Below are positions 51,490 to 60,068 of a stretch of 64,000 bases of DNA, piece by piece (the first letter of the stretch is position 1; each line of letters opens with the position of its first letter). Source of the DNA: Roseiarcus sp963835215. GTDB lineage: Bacteria > Pseudomonadota > Alphaproteobacteria > Rhizobiales > Beijerinckiaceae. The notes under the pieces are model-generated. The model ran no database searches and had not been told where the DNA came from. It was given only the letters and a program-made list of their open reading frames with translations. The position numbers were made by a program, and so were the translations under genes. The DNA is taken from positions 248,001-312,000 of the forward strand of contig CAWIES010000001.1 in NCBI GenBank assembly GCA_963835215.1, read 5' to 3'.

Positions 51490-52974
51490 CTAGGCCGCCG
51501 CCTCGCCCAGCAGATCGGCGTCGACGCCGAGTTCCTTCAGTTTGCGATAAAGGGTCGAGCGGCCGATGCCGAGTTTGCGCGCGATCTGCGACATCTGTCC
51601 ACGATAATGCGCCAGGGCGAAGCGGATCGCCTCGGCCTCGATATCGTCGATCTTGCGGACTTCGCCGGTGTCGTCGATCAGACGCATCATATGCGGATCG
51701 CGCGGCTCGAAATGGGCGGATTCGCCCGAAAGCGTTGGCGACGCCTCGCCGAGCGGGGGAGGGGCGGGGGGAATGCGCACGTCGAAACCGTCGACCTGGG
51801 CCGCAATCTGAGGAAATTCCGCAACCGTCAGTTCGTCGCCGTCTGCGAGCACCACCGCGCGGAACATCGCGTTCTCGAGCTGACGCACGTTGCCGGGCCA
51901 ATCGTAGGCGCTCAGCAGCGCGGCCGCGTCGGCGGCGATGCCGCGAACGCGCTTGCCTTCTTCGGCGCAGAAACGCGCAAGAAAGCGGCGCGCGAGATCG
52001 GGAACGTCGGCGGCGCGCGCGCGTAACGGGGGAATGGTGACGGGGAACACGTTGAGCCGATAGAACAGATCCTCGCGGAAGCGACCGCGCTTGACCAGTT
52101 CGATCAGGTCCTGATTGGTGGCCGAAATCAGCCTTATATCGACCTTGACCGGACGGCGCGCGCCGACGGGATCGATCTCGCCCTCCTGCAGCGCGCGCAG
52201 CAACTTGACCTGCGCGTCGAGCGGCAGCTCGCCAATCTCGTCGAGGAACAGAGTGCCGCCGTTCGCTTCGGCGAATTTGCCGATGTGCTTTTCGCTGGCG
52301 CCGGTGAAGGCGCCCTTCTCATGGCCGAAGAGGATCAACTCGATCAGGTTCTCCGGCAGCGCGCCGCAATTGACGGTGACGAATGGTTTGCCGCGTCGAT
52401 CGGAGGCGCCCTGGATGGCGCGCGCGAGCAGCTCCTTGCCGACTCCCGACTCGCCCTCGATCAGCACCGGAATGTTCGACTTGGCGGCGCGCTCGGCGAG
52501 GCGGATCGTGCGCGCCATGCCTTCGACCTTGGTGACGATGTCGCGAAAGCCGAGCTCGCCGACGCGACGGCGCGTCGCCCGCCTCAGCTCGTCTTCGAGC
52601 GCGTCGACCCGCAACGCATTCTTGATCGAGATCTGCAGTCGCTCGGCGCCGACCGGCTTGACCACGAAATCATAGGCGCCTGCGCGCATCGCCGAGATCA
52701 CCGCCTCGATCGAACCATGCGCGGTCTGAACGATGGCGGGAATGGCGACGCCGCGTTGGCGCATGCGGGTGAGCACGCCCATGCCGTCGAGATCGGGCAT
52801 CACCAGATCGAGGACGACGAGATCGACCGGAGGCCGATCGCTCGCCTCGAGACGCGCGAGGCCGGCTTCGCCTGTTTCCGCGGTTTCGACGTCGTAGCCA
52901 AAACGCCGCGTCATCGCCTCGAGCAGCCGGCGCTGGATCGGATCGTCGTCAACTACGAGAATCAGGGCGGTCAT
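51490..52974 (-). CDS. Sigma-54-dependent response regulator (NtrC/AtoC type)
   Basis: 494 residues: a receiver (ILVVDDDPIQRRLLEAM, phospho-acceptor Asp in LVVLDLVMPDLDG, Lys in FVVKPV), an AAA+ domain with GESGVGKELLARAIQ (Walker A), GAFTGA loop for contact with sigma-54, GGTLFLDEIGELP (Walker B) and REDLFYRLNVFPV, and a Fis-type helix-turn-helix (MSQIARKLGIGRSTLYRKLKELG) at the C-terminus. It activates sigma-54 promoters when phosphorylated. No partner kinase gene is adjacent. The start at 52974 has GGAAG at good spacing; the longer frame is rejected. The target genes cannot be inferred. Confidence 0.92.
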   Translation of the reverse strand: MTALILVVDDDPIQRRLLEAMTRRFGYDVETAETGEAGLARLEASDRPPVDLVVLDLVMPDLDGMGVLTRMRQRGVAIPAIVQTAHGSIEAVISAMRAGAYDFVVKPVGAERLQISIKNALRVDALEDELRRATRRRVGELGFRDIVTKVEGMARTIRLAERAAKSNIPVLIEGESGVGKELLARAIQGASDRRGKPFVTVNCGALPENLIELILFGHEKGAFTGASEKHIGKFAEANGGTLFLDEIGELPLDAQVKLLRALQEGEIDPVGARRPVKVDIRLISATNQDLIELVKRGRFREDLFYRLNVFPVTIPPLRARAADVPDLARRFLARFCAEEGKRVRGIAADAAALLSAYDWPGNVRQLENAMFRAVVLADGDELTVAEFPQIAAQVDGFDVRIPPAPPPLGEASPTLSGESAHFEPRDPHMMRLIDDTGEVRKIDDIEAEAIRFALAHYRGQMSQIARKLGIGRSTLYRKLKELGVDADLLGEAAA

Positions 52975-53171
52975 GAGGCTTCCGTTGCCGCGACCTTCGT
53001 CGGTCGCATCGGGGGCAACACTCGGCCATGACGGTAAATGCCATGTTAATGGCGTCCCAATTTGGCTCGCGCGCGTAACGCGCCGATTTCGCTCGCTCGC
53101 CGCCCCACATTGAAGATGCCCCGACATTGGGCGATAGTGGCCGCGCTCCCCTTCGCACGAGGTTTCCTGGC

Positions 53172-55025
53172 ATGCCTGTCCGCGGACGCGTTTTATTCGC
53201 CGGCGCTTTGGACCATGGCGCCCGCCCGCAAGCGGCCGATGCCGCCGCGCTCGGCGCCCTGCCGGAGTGGCGGCTCGATGACCTCTACGAAGGCATGGAC
53301 TCGCCGCGCTTTGCCGCCGATCTCGCGCGCGCCGCGACCGACGCCAAGCAATTCGCCGCCGCCTATCGGGGCAAGCTCGAAGAGCTGGGGGCGGGCGCCG
53401 CGGCGGGCGAGCGCCTGTGTGAGGCGGTCAGCGCCTACGAATCGCTTCAGGATCTGATGGGTCGCATCATGTCCTACGCCTCGCTGCTCTACGCTGGCGA
53501 CACCAGCGATACTGCGCGCGCCAAGTTCTTCGGCGACGCGCAGGAGAAGGTGACCGAGCTTGCCGGCGAGCTGCTGTTCTTCGAACTCGAGCTCAATCGG
53601 CTCGATGATCAACTGCTCGAAGCGGCGATGCACGACTCGCCTCTGGCGCATTATCGGCCCTGGCTCGACGACATCCGCAAGGAGCGCCCGCACCAGCTCA
53701 AGGACGAGCTTGAGCAGCTCTTTTTGGAGAAGTCGATGTCGGGCGCCGCCGCCTGGAATCGGCTGTTCGACGAGACGATCGCGTCGCTGCGCTTCACGCT
53801 TGGGAATGAAGAGCTGACGCTCGAGCCGCTGCTCGGCAAGTTGCAGGACCCCGACTCCAAGACGCGCGAAGCGGCCGCCAATGCGCTGGCCAAAACGCTC
53901 AGCGCCAATCAGCGGCTGTTCGCGCTCGTGATGAACGCGCTGATCAAGGACAAGGAGATTTCCGATCGTTGGCGCAAGTTCGTCGACGTCGCCGATTCGC
54001 GCCATCTCGCCAATCGCGTCGAGCGCGAAGTGGTCGATGCGCTCGAAGCGGCGGTGACCGACGCTTACCCGCGACTGTCGCATCGTTACTATGCGCTGAA
54101 AGCGCGCTGGTTCGGCAAGACACAGCTCGATCATTGGGATCGCAACGCGCCGCTGCCCGACGCGCCGACCCGCGTCTTCCCCTGGGCCACCGCGCGCGAC
54201 ACGGTGCTCGAGGCCTATGGCGCCTTTTCGCCGCGCATGGCCAGTATCGCGCGGCGCTTCTTCGACGAGGGCTGGATCGACGCGCCCCCGCGTCCCGGCA
54301 AGGCGCCCGGCGCCTTCGCTCACCCGACGACGCCCTCTGCTCATCCTTATGTGCTGGTCAATTACCTCGGCAAGCCACGCGACGTGATGACGCTCGCCCA
54401 TGAACTCGGTCACGGCGTGCATCAGGTGCTGGCGGGGCCTAACGGCGCGCTGATGGCGCCGACGCCCTTGACCCTCGCCGAGACCGCGTCGGTGTTTGGC
54501 GAAATGCTGACCTTTCGCAAGCTGCTCGCCAGCGCGTCCGATCCGGCGGTGCGCAAGGCGATGCTCGCGGCCAAGGTCGAGGATATGCTCAACACGGTGG
54601 TGCGGCAGATCGCTTTCTATAAGTTCGAGCGACGGGTGCATATCGAACGCCGCTCAGGCGAACTGACGCAGGCGGCGATCAGCGCCGCGTGGATGAGCGT
54701 GCAGGCCGAGAGCCTCGGGCCGGCGATCCGGCTCGGGCCGGGCTACGAGACCTTCTGGGCCTATATCGGCCACTTCATCCATTCGCCGTTCTATGTCTAT
54801 GCGTATGCGTTCGGTGACTGCCTGGTGAATTCGCTCTATGGCGTCTACGAGCGCGCGCCGGCCGGGTTCGCCGACCGCTATCTCGCCATGCTGGCGGCCG
54901 GCGGCGCCAAGCCGTATGGCGAGCTGCTGGCGCCCTTCGGCCTCGACGCGCGCGATCCCGCGTTCTGGAGCATCGGGCTCGGCCTGATCGAGCGGATGAT
55001 CGGCGAACTCGAAGCGCTCGGCTGA
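53172..55025 (+). CDS. pepF: Oligoendopeptidase F (M3 family)
   Basis: 617 residues, a cytoplasmic zinc peptidase that cuts short peptides. The N-terminal helical lid region (EWRLDDLYEGMDSPRFAADL, MGRIMSYASLLYAGDTSD) leads to the catalytic domain with HPYVLVNYLGKPRDVMTLAHELGHGVHQVL (His410-Glu-x2-His zinc site), TPLTLAETASVFGEML (third ligand Glu) and the substrate-binding tail YIGHFIHSPFYVYAYAFGD. This order is typical of PepF in alphaproteobacteria. The start at 53172 gives the usual length. No signal peptide. It is divergent from the sigma-54 regulator. Confidence 0.92.
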   Translation: MPVRGRVLFAGALDHGARPQAADAAALGALPEWRLDDLYEGMDSPRFAADLARAATDAKQFAAAYRGKLEELGAGAAAGERLCEAVSAYESLQDLMGRIMSYASLLYAGDTSDTARAKFFGDAQEKVTELAGELLFFELELNRLDDQLLEAAMHDSPLAHYRPWLDDIRKERPHQLKDELEQLFLEKSMSGAAAWNRLFDETIASLRFTLGNEELTLEPLLGKLQDPDSKTREAAANALAKTLSANQRLFALVMNALIKDKEISDRWRKFVDVADSRHLANRVEREVVDALEAAVTDAYPRLSHRYYALKARWFGKTQLDHWDRNAPLPDAPTRVFPWATARDTVLEAYGAFSPRMASIARRFFDEGWIDAPPRPGKAPGAFAHPTTPSAHPYVLVNYLGKPRDVMTLAHELGHGVHQVLAGPNGALMAPTPLTLAETASVFGEMLTFRKLLASASDPAVRKAMLAAKVEDMLNTVVRQIAFYKFERRVHIERRSGELTQAAISAAWMSVQAESLGPAIRLGPGYETFWAYIGHFIHSPFYVYAYAFGDCLVNSLYGVYERAPAGFADRYLAMLAAGGAKPYGELLAPFGLDARDPAFWSIGLGLIERMIGELEALG

Positions 55026-55474
55026 CCTTCGATTGATGGCCGCCGCGAGCGAAGGCGCGCGAGGGAGCGGTCGTCGTAAAATTCAACAATTATGTATCGT
55101 TTATTTAGGCCGACCTTACCGGAACGGCCGGCATCTTAAGTTTCGATAAACCAATCCTGTTTAGGACTTATGGTGCGATCGACAGGCTCCCGTCACCCGT
55201 ATGGGCGGCGTCTGCGGCATGACGCCACTCGCTCGCGTCGGAATTCGAGCCGACATGGCCACGCCCGCATTGGTTTGCGCTCGCCTGATCGACGCCTTTC
55301 GCGCCACCCCGGTCAGACGCATCGCCGGTCGCAGAATGCGGCGGTTACGAGCGCGTGCGTTTGGTGGAGTGGGTTCGCTTCGCGAGGGCCAATGAATTCG
55401 TTTGCACGCTGGTTCGATCCGAGATTGGACGCTCGCGCGCCGCAGGCCGCTTGCGCCTGCGTCGGGAGCGCGTG
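55026..55474. other. Control region upstream of the chemotaxis operon
   Basis: 449 bases. An AT-richer patch at 55080-55175 stands out from the GC-rich surroundings and contains TTAA-N7-TAAA at 55136-55150, one base from the full CtrA site. No convincing gene was found; the small open frames here are not protein-like. Confidence 0.5.
55136..55150 (+). promoter_or_regulatory. CtrA-like binding site
   Basis: TTAA, 7 bases, TAAA: seven of eight defined positions match the CtrA consensus TTAA-N7-TTAA. Its place in the AT-rich control region before the chemotaxis genes fits the known CtrA control of motility in alphaproteobacteria. Confidence 0.4.
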
Positions 55475-56125
55475 ATGGCCAGGCCGACGTCCAAGCTGCA
55501 GCGGCGAGCGCCCAAAAGTTTGGCCGCCAATAAGAATTCGGCCGGCAAGAAGACTGCCAAGAAGACCGTGTTCGCCAAGGGGGAATACTTTCCCAAAGTC
55601 GATCTGAGCGACCTCGAGGACAGACTGCTGTCGTCGTGGTCGCAGACCAGCGTCGTAGCGCCTGCCGAGGCCCCGACCGCCCAAACGCCGATCGCTGAAG
55701 CGCCTTTTGTCAAAGCGCTGAGCGTCGAATGGCTGGTCGTCGATGCCGTATCGGCGCGCGAGGAGGAGGAAGTCATGTCGCCGCCTGTTGCGATCTCTAA
55801 ACCGCCGAGCGCTGCGGCGAGCGCGCCGACTGCGCCGATCTCGGCGAGCGGCGCGCTGCGCTTGCCGAGCTGCCTCGATTTGCCCGCCGCGCGCCCGCTC
55901 GCCAGATCGCTCATCGAGCGGCGCGGCCAGCCGATCGTCATTGACGCCTCGGCGGTCAGCCAGGTTGGCGCGCAATGCATCCAAGTGCTGCTGTCGGCCA
56001 AGCGCTCCTGGGCGGCCGACGGCCTGCCGCTGTCGATCGTCAATTGCTCGCCGCGAGCGATCGAGGACTTCAGACTGCTTGGGATCGATGCGACGACGCT
56101 AGTGAGTGGAGACCGACCACAATGA
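55475..56125 (+). CDS. STAS domain protein of the chemotaxis operon
   Basis: 216 residues. The C-terminal 95 residues form a STAS domain (ALRLPSCLDLPAARPLARSLIERRGQPIVIDASAVSQVGAQCIQVLLSAKRSW, then LPLSIVNCSPRAIEDFRLLGID), like anti-anti-sigma or chemotaxis accessory proteins that often open che operons in Rhizobiales. The first 100 residues are Lys- then Ala/Pro-rich and look disordered. The ATG at 55475 has GGGAG upstream; a second ATG at 55775, with a very strong GGAGGAGGAAG site, would give only the STAS domain (116 residues) and may be the real start. The stop overlaps cheY by 4 bases. Confidence 0.75.
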   Translation: MARPTSKLQRRAPKSLAANKNSAGKKTAKKTVFAKGEYFPKVDLSDLEDRLLSSWSQTSVVAPAEAPTAQTPIAEAPFVKALSVEWLVVDAVSAREEEEVMSPPVAISKPPSAAASAPTAPISASGALRLPSCLDLPAARPLARSLIERRGQPIVIDASAVSQVGAQCIQVLLSAKRSWAADGLPLSIVNCSPRAIEDFRLLGIDATTLVSGDRPQ

Positions 56126-56487
56126 GTGTGACGATACTAACCGTGGATAACTCGCGCACCATGCGCGACATGCTAAAAGTCGCGCTGATGGATGCCGGCT
56201 ATCGCGTGGTGCAGGCCGTCGATGGCATGCACGGGCTCGAGGTGCTCGAGCAGGAAACGCCGCACGTCATCATCACCGACATCAACATGCCCAAGCTCGA
56301 TGGCTTCGGCTTCATTGAGAGCGTGCGCCGCGACCCGCGCTTTCTTGGCATTCCGATTCTGGTGCTGACCACCGAGAGCTCGCCCGAGAAGAAGAACCTC
56401 GCGCGGCGCGCCGGCGCGACGGGCTGGATCGTCAAGCCATTCGACTCGGTCAAGCTGGTCGACGTGGTGCGCCGGGTAGCCGCCTAA
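56122..56487 (+). CDS. cheY: CheY-type response regulator with Asp-to-Asn acidic-pocket change
   Basis: 121-residue single receiver: TILTVDNSRTMRDMLKVAL at the start, phospho-acceptor Asp in VIITDINMPKLDGFGF, Thr in ILVLTTESSPEKK and Lys in WIVKPFD. The second acidic-pocket residue, normally Asp in VDDSRTM, is Asn here, which may alter magnesium binding and phosphorylation. CheY relays CheA phosphate to the flagellar motor. It overlaps the STAS gene by 4 bases and lies 22 bases before cheA. Confidence 0.9.
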   Translation: MSVTILTVDNSRTMRDMLKVALMDAGYRVVQAVDGMHGLEVLEQETPHVIITDINMPKLDGFGFIESVRRDPRFLGIPILVLTTESSPEKKNLARRAGATGWIVKPFDSVKLVDVVRRVAA

Positions 56488-56509
56488 GAAGAGTTCGGGG
56501 ACCGATTTC

Positions 56510-58705
56510 ATGGATACGATGGCCGCGATCCGGGAGACCTTCTTCCAGGAATGCGAGGAGCAACTCGGCGAACTCGAGGTCGGCTTGACCGCGATGGACG
56601 AGGGCTCCGCCGACTCGGAGACGGTCAACGCGGTCTTCCGTGCGGTCCATTCGATCAAGGGCGGCGCCGGCGCCTTCAAGCTCGACCGCCTGGTGCGCTT
56701 TGCCCATATTTTCGAGACCACGCTCGACCTGATCCGCAGCGAGCATCTCGCGCCGACGTCTATGGTCATGCGCACCATGTTGCGCTCGGCCGATCTGCTC
56801 GCCGATCTCGTCAAGGCATCGCGCACCGACGAACCGGTCGACGAAGCGCGCGTCGACGCCCTGATCGCCGAATTGAAGGGCTGCACTGGCGGCGCCAATC
56901 AGGCGCCGGCCGCCTCCGCCAGCGGCGAAGCGGACGGCCTCGACTTCCAGCCGGTCTTGCTCACGCTCGATGAGTTCGCGGCGCCCGAAGCCGAAGCCGC
57001 CCGCTACGCCATCAAGTTCATCCCTTGGCCCGATCTCTATCGCAAGGGCAACGAATCGGTGCGCCTGCTGCGCGAGCTCTCGCGCATGGGCGAAATTCGC
57101 GTCGAGTGTGACGCCAGCCACGTGCCGGGGTTGGAAGCGCTCGACCCCGCGGGCGCCTATCTCTCCTGGCGGGTCTGGCTTACGACCACCGAGGACGAGG
57201 CGGCGATTCACGAGCTGTTCGAATTCGTGGTCGATGACTGCGAGCTGGAGATCGTCGCCCTGCGCTCCGAGGCGCCGATCGACGCGCCCGCCGCCTTTGT
57301 CGCTGCGCCGGTCGCAATTGCGCCGCAGGTTGTCGCCGCGGCGCCCCCCGCCCAAGCGCCGCAAGTCGCGTCGTCAAGCCAAGTCGCGTCGCCAGGCCAA
57401 GTCGCGTCGTCAGGCGAAGCCGCGCCGGAGGCGAAAGGCGATCCGTCGGCCGGCGAGCCCGAGCGGGGGAAGGCCGAGGCGGCCAAGCCCGACGCGGCGG
57501 CGAGCGCCGCGACGATCCGCGTCGATCTCGAACGTGTCGATCGGCTGATCAACCTCGTCGGCGAGCTGGTGATCAACCAGGCGATGCTGTCGCAGCGCGT
57601 GCTGGAGGCGGGGCTCGCCCGCTCTTCGAGCGTCGCTGCGGGCCTCGGCGCGCTCGAACAGCTCACCCGCGAAATCCAGGAAGGGGTGATGGCGATCCGC
57701 GCCCAGCCGGTCAAGCCGCTGTTCCAGCGCATGTCGCGCATCGTGCGCGAGCTGACCGACGCCACCGGCAAGTCGGTGCGGCTGCGCACCGAAGGCGAGG
57801 CGACCGAGGTCGATCGCACGGTGATCGAACGTCTGGCCGATCCGCTCACCCACATGATCCGCAACGCCGTCGATCACGGCGTCGAACGCCCCGAAGTTCG
57901 CGAAGCGGCCGGCAAGTCCTCGCAGGGCGAAGTGAAGCTGTCGGCGGCGCACCGTTCCGGGCGCATTGTGATCGAAGTCTCCGACGACGGCGCCGGCATC
58001 AACCGGCAGCGGGTGCGTGAGATCGCGGTCAAGAAGGAACTCATCCCCGCCGACGCGCAACTCACCGACAACGAGATCGACAATTTGCTCTTCCTGCCGG
58101 GGTTCTCGACCGCGGCGACCATCTCCAGCATTTCAGGTCGCGGCGTCGGCATGGACGTGGTCAAACGCTCGATCCAGGCGCTCGGGGGACGCATCTCGAT
58201 CTCGACGCGGCCGGGCTTTGGTTCGACCTTCTCGATGAGCCTGCCGCTGACGCTGGCGGTGCTCGACGGCATGGTGGTCAAAGTCGCCGACCAGACGCTG
58301 GTCGTGCCGCTGACCGCGATCGTCGAAACCTTGCGGCCCAAGAAGGGCGATTTGCATGCGCTCGGCGTCAACTCGCGCGTGATCTCGGATCGCGGTGGCT
58401 TCGTGCCGCTGATCGACGTCGGCCAGGAGCTCGGCTATCGCAAGGATGCGGCCGACCCGATCGGCAGCGTCGTCCTCGTCGTCGAGACCGAAGTCAGCAC
58501 GCGCTGCGCTCTGGTGGTCGATGCGATCCACGACCAGCGCCAGGTGGTGATCAAGAGCCTCGAGGCCAACTATCGCCAGGTGCCGGGCATTGCCGCGGCG
58601 ACGATCTTGGGCGACGGACGGGTCGCGCTCATTCTCGACATCGACACGTTCGTCGCGCGCACCAGTCGCAGCGCGGCCGAGCCTCTTCTCGCTGCGGTGG
58701 GGTGA
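56510..58705 (+). CDS. cheA: Chemotaxis histidine kinase CheA
   Basis: 731 residues with P1 (phospho-acceptor His47 in RAVHSIKGGAGAF), a P2-like linker region containing an Ala/Pro/Gln low-complexity stretch, the P3 dimerisation helix (VDLERVDRLINLVGELVINQAML), the P4 kinase core (LADPLTHMIRNAVDHGVE N-box, VSDDGAGINRQRV, FLPGFSTAATISSISGRGVGMDVVK, GFGSTFSMSLPL) and the P5 CheW-like domain. It autophosphorylates under receptor control and passes phosphate to CheY and CheB. It sits in the middle of the che operon, 22 bases after cheY and followed by cheW with overlap or near overlap. Confidence 0.95.
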   Translation: MDTMAAIRETFFQECEEQLGELEVGLTAMDEGSADSETVNAVFRAVHSIKGGAGAFKLDRLVRFAHIFETTLDLIRSEHLAPTSMVMRTMLRSADLLADLVKASRTDEPVDEARVDALIAELKGCTGGANQAPAASASGEADGLDFQPVLLTLDEFAAPEAEAARYAIKFIPWPDLYRKGNESVRLLRELSRMGEIRVECDASHVPGLEALDPAGAYLSWRVWLTTTEDEAAIHELFEFVVDDCELEIVALRSEAPIDAPAAFVAAPVAIAPQVVAAAPPAQAPQVASSSQVASPGQVASSGEAAPEAKGDPSAGEPERGKAEAAKPDAAASAATIRVDLERVDRLINLVGELVINQAMLSQRVLEAGLARSSSVAAGLGALEQLTREIQEGVMAIRAQPVKPLFQRMSRIVRELTDATGKSVRLRTEGEATEVDRTVIERLADPLTHMIRNAVDHGVERPEVREAAGKSSQGEVKLSAAHRSGRIVIEVSDDGAGINRQRVREIAVKKELIPADAQLTDNEIDNLLFLPGFSTAATISSISGRGVGMDVVKRSIQALGGRISISTRPGFGSTFSMSLPLTLAVLDGMVVKVADQTLVVPLTAIVETLRPKKGDLHALGVNSRVISDRGGFVPLIDVGQELGYRKDAADPIGSVVLVVETEVSTRCALVVDAIHDQRQVVIKSLEANYRQVPGIAAATILGDGRVALILDIDTFVARTSRSAAEPLLAAVG
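57362..57415 (+). repeat. Three 18-base tandem repeats within cheA
   Basis: Three units at 57362, 57380 and 57398 (each starting CAAGTCGCGTCG) encode QVASSS/QVASPG/QVASSG in the flexible linker between P2 and P3. Only one or two bases differ between units, so the array is young. Confidence 0.9.
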
Positions 58706-58710
58706 AGATC

Positions 58711-59175
58711 ATGAATGAGGCCAACCTGGCGGCCAGCGAGCAGCGCGAGTTCATCGCCTTTCGCGTCGGCGTGCAGGAGTTCTGCATCGACATCATGTCG
58801 GTGCGCGAGATTCGTGGCTGGACGCCAGCGACGGCGCTGCCGCACGCGCCCTCCTACGTGCGCGGCGTCATCAACCTGCGCGGCTCGGTGCTGCCGATCA
58901 TCGACCTCGCCGAGCGCCTGGGCTTTGCGGCGACCGACGCGTCGGCGCGCCAGGTGATCATCGTCGTCCAGGTCGGCTCGCAGATCATCGGCCTGCTGGT
59001 CGACGCCGTCTCGGACATTCTCACACTGTCGACCGAAATGATTCAGGCGACGCCAGACGTCGCCACCAACGTCGTCTTGGACTTCGTGCGCGGCATGTTG
59101 GCGATCGACGGGCGGATGATTGGCCTGATCGAGCTCGACAGCATCATGTCGGACGAGGTGGAGGAGGCCGCGTGA
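58711..59175 (+). CDS. cheW: Chemotaxis adaptor CheW
   Basis: 154 residues of the CheW beta-barrel fold: EFIAFRVGVQEFCIDIMSVREIRGWTPATALPHAPSYVRGVINLRGSVLPIIDLAERLG, then IGLLVDAVSDILTLS and FVRGMLAIDGRMIGLIELDSIM. It links chemoreceptors to CheA. The ATG at 58711 is used; an in-frame GTG at 58702 overlapping the cheA stop is an alternative. Its stop overlaps the cheR start. Confidence 0.94.
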   Translation: MNEANLAASEQREFIAFRVGVQEFCIDIMSVREIRGWTPATALPHAPSYVRGVINLRGSVLPIIDLAERLGFAATDASARQVIIVVQVGSQIIGLLVDAVSDILTLSTEMIQATPDVATNVVLDFVRGMLAIDGRMIGLIELDSIMSDEVEEAA

Positions 59176-60068
59176 GCAGCATGAACGCCGCGGTTGGCGT
59201 GCGGATTCGCGAATCGACGCTGCCGGGCGAATTCCCGATGACCGACCGCGACTTCAAAGACATCGCCGCGATGCTGTATTCCGATGCGGGCATCTACCTG
59301 CCGTCCTCGAAGTCGACGCTCGTCTACTCGCGGCTCGTCAAACGCTTGCGGACGCTGAACCTCGCCAGTTTTCGTGACTATTGCGACCTCGTCGGCTCGG
59401 CCTCCGGGCGCAAAGAGCGCCTGGAAATGCTCTCGGCGTTGACGACCAACGTCACGCGTTTCTTTCGCGAACCGCACCACTTCGAACACTTGCGCGCGCA
59501 CGTCCTGCCGCAACTGCTCGAGGCGGCGCGCCGGGGCGGGCGGGTCAGGCTGTGGTCGGCCGCCTGCTCGACCGGCCAGGAGCCCTATTCGATGGCGCTG
59601 ACGGTGCTTGGGCTTGATCCCGAGGCCGGCTCGCTCGATCTGCGCATTCTCGCCAGCGACATCGACCCGCGCGTGGTCGAGGAGGGGCGGCTCGGCGTTT
59701 ATCCCGAAGCGGCGCTGGCCGATGTTCCCCCTGTGTTGCGCAAACGCTATTTCACGATGGTCGAGGGCGACGCCAGCAACAGCCTGAGGGTCAGCGACGC
59801 GCTGCGCCGTCTCGTCGTCTTCCGCACGCTCAATCTCAACGCCGCGTGGCCGATGCCGGGCAAGTTCCACGCGATCTTCTGTCGCAACGTCGTGATCTAT
59901 TTCGACGAACAGACGCAGCAGGCGGTGTGGAGCAAGTTCGCCGACAAGCTCATGGGGAGCGGTTGGCTCTACATCGGCCATTCCGAGCGCGTGACGGGCC
60001 CGGCGGCGGCGCGCTTCGCCAGCGAGGGCGTCACCGCCTATCGACTCAAGGACGGAGTGGCGGTGTGA
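59172..60068 (+). CDS. cheR: Chemotaxis methyltransferase CheR
   Basis: 298 residues: the N-terminal helical domain (FKDIAAMLYSDAGIYLPSSKSTLVYSRLVKRLR), LTTNVTRFFREPHHFEHL, then the SAM-binding core RLWSAACSTGQEPYSMAL, LASDIDPRVVEEG and FHAIFCRNVVIYFDEQTQ, ending HSERVTGPAAARF. It methylates glutamates of chemoreceptors using S-adenosylmethionine for adaptation. The GTG start at 59172 overlaps the cheW stop; an ATG three codons later is also possible. The stop overlaps cheB by 4 bases. Confidence 0.95.
   Translation: MSSMNAAVGVRIRESTLPGEFPMTDRDFKDIAAMLYSDAGIYLPSSKSTLVYSRLVKRLRTLNLASFRDYCDLVGSASGRKERLEMLSALTTNVTRFFREPHHFEHLRAHVLPQLLEAARRGGRVRLWSAACSTGQEPYSMALTVLGLDPEAGSLDLRILASDIDPRVVEEGRLGVYPEAALADVPPVLRKRYFTMVEGDASNSLRVSDALRRLVVFRTLNLNAAWPMPGKFHAIFCRNVVIYFDEQTQQAVWSKFADKLMGSGWLYIGHSERVTGPAAARFASEGVTAYRLKDGVAV

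Noticed and set aside
53193..54641. 482-codon leftward open frame
   Set aside because: Antisense shadow of pepF.
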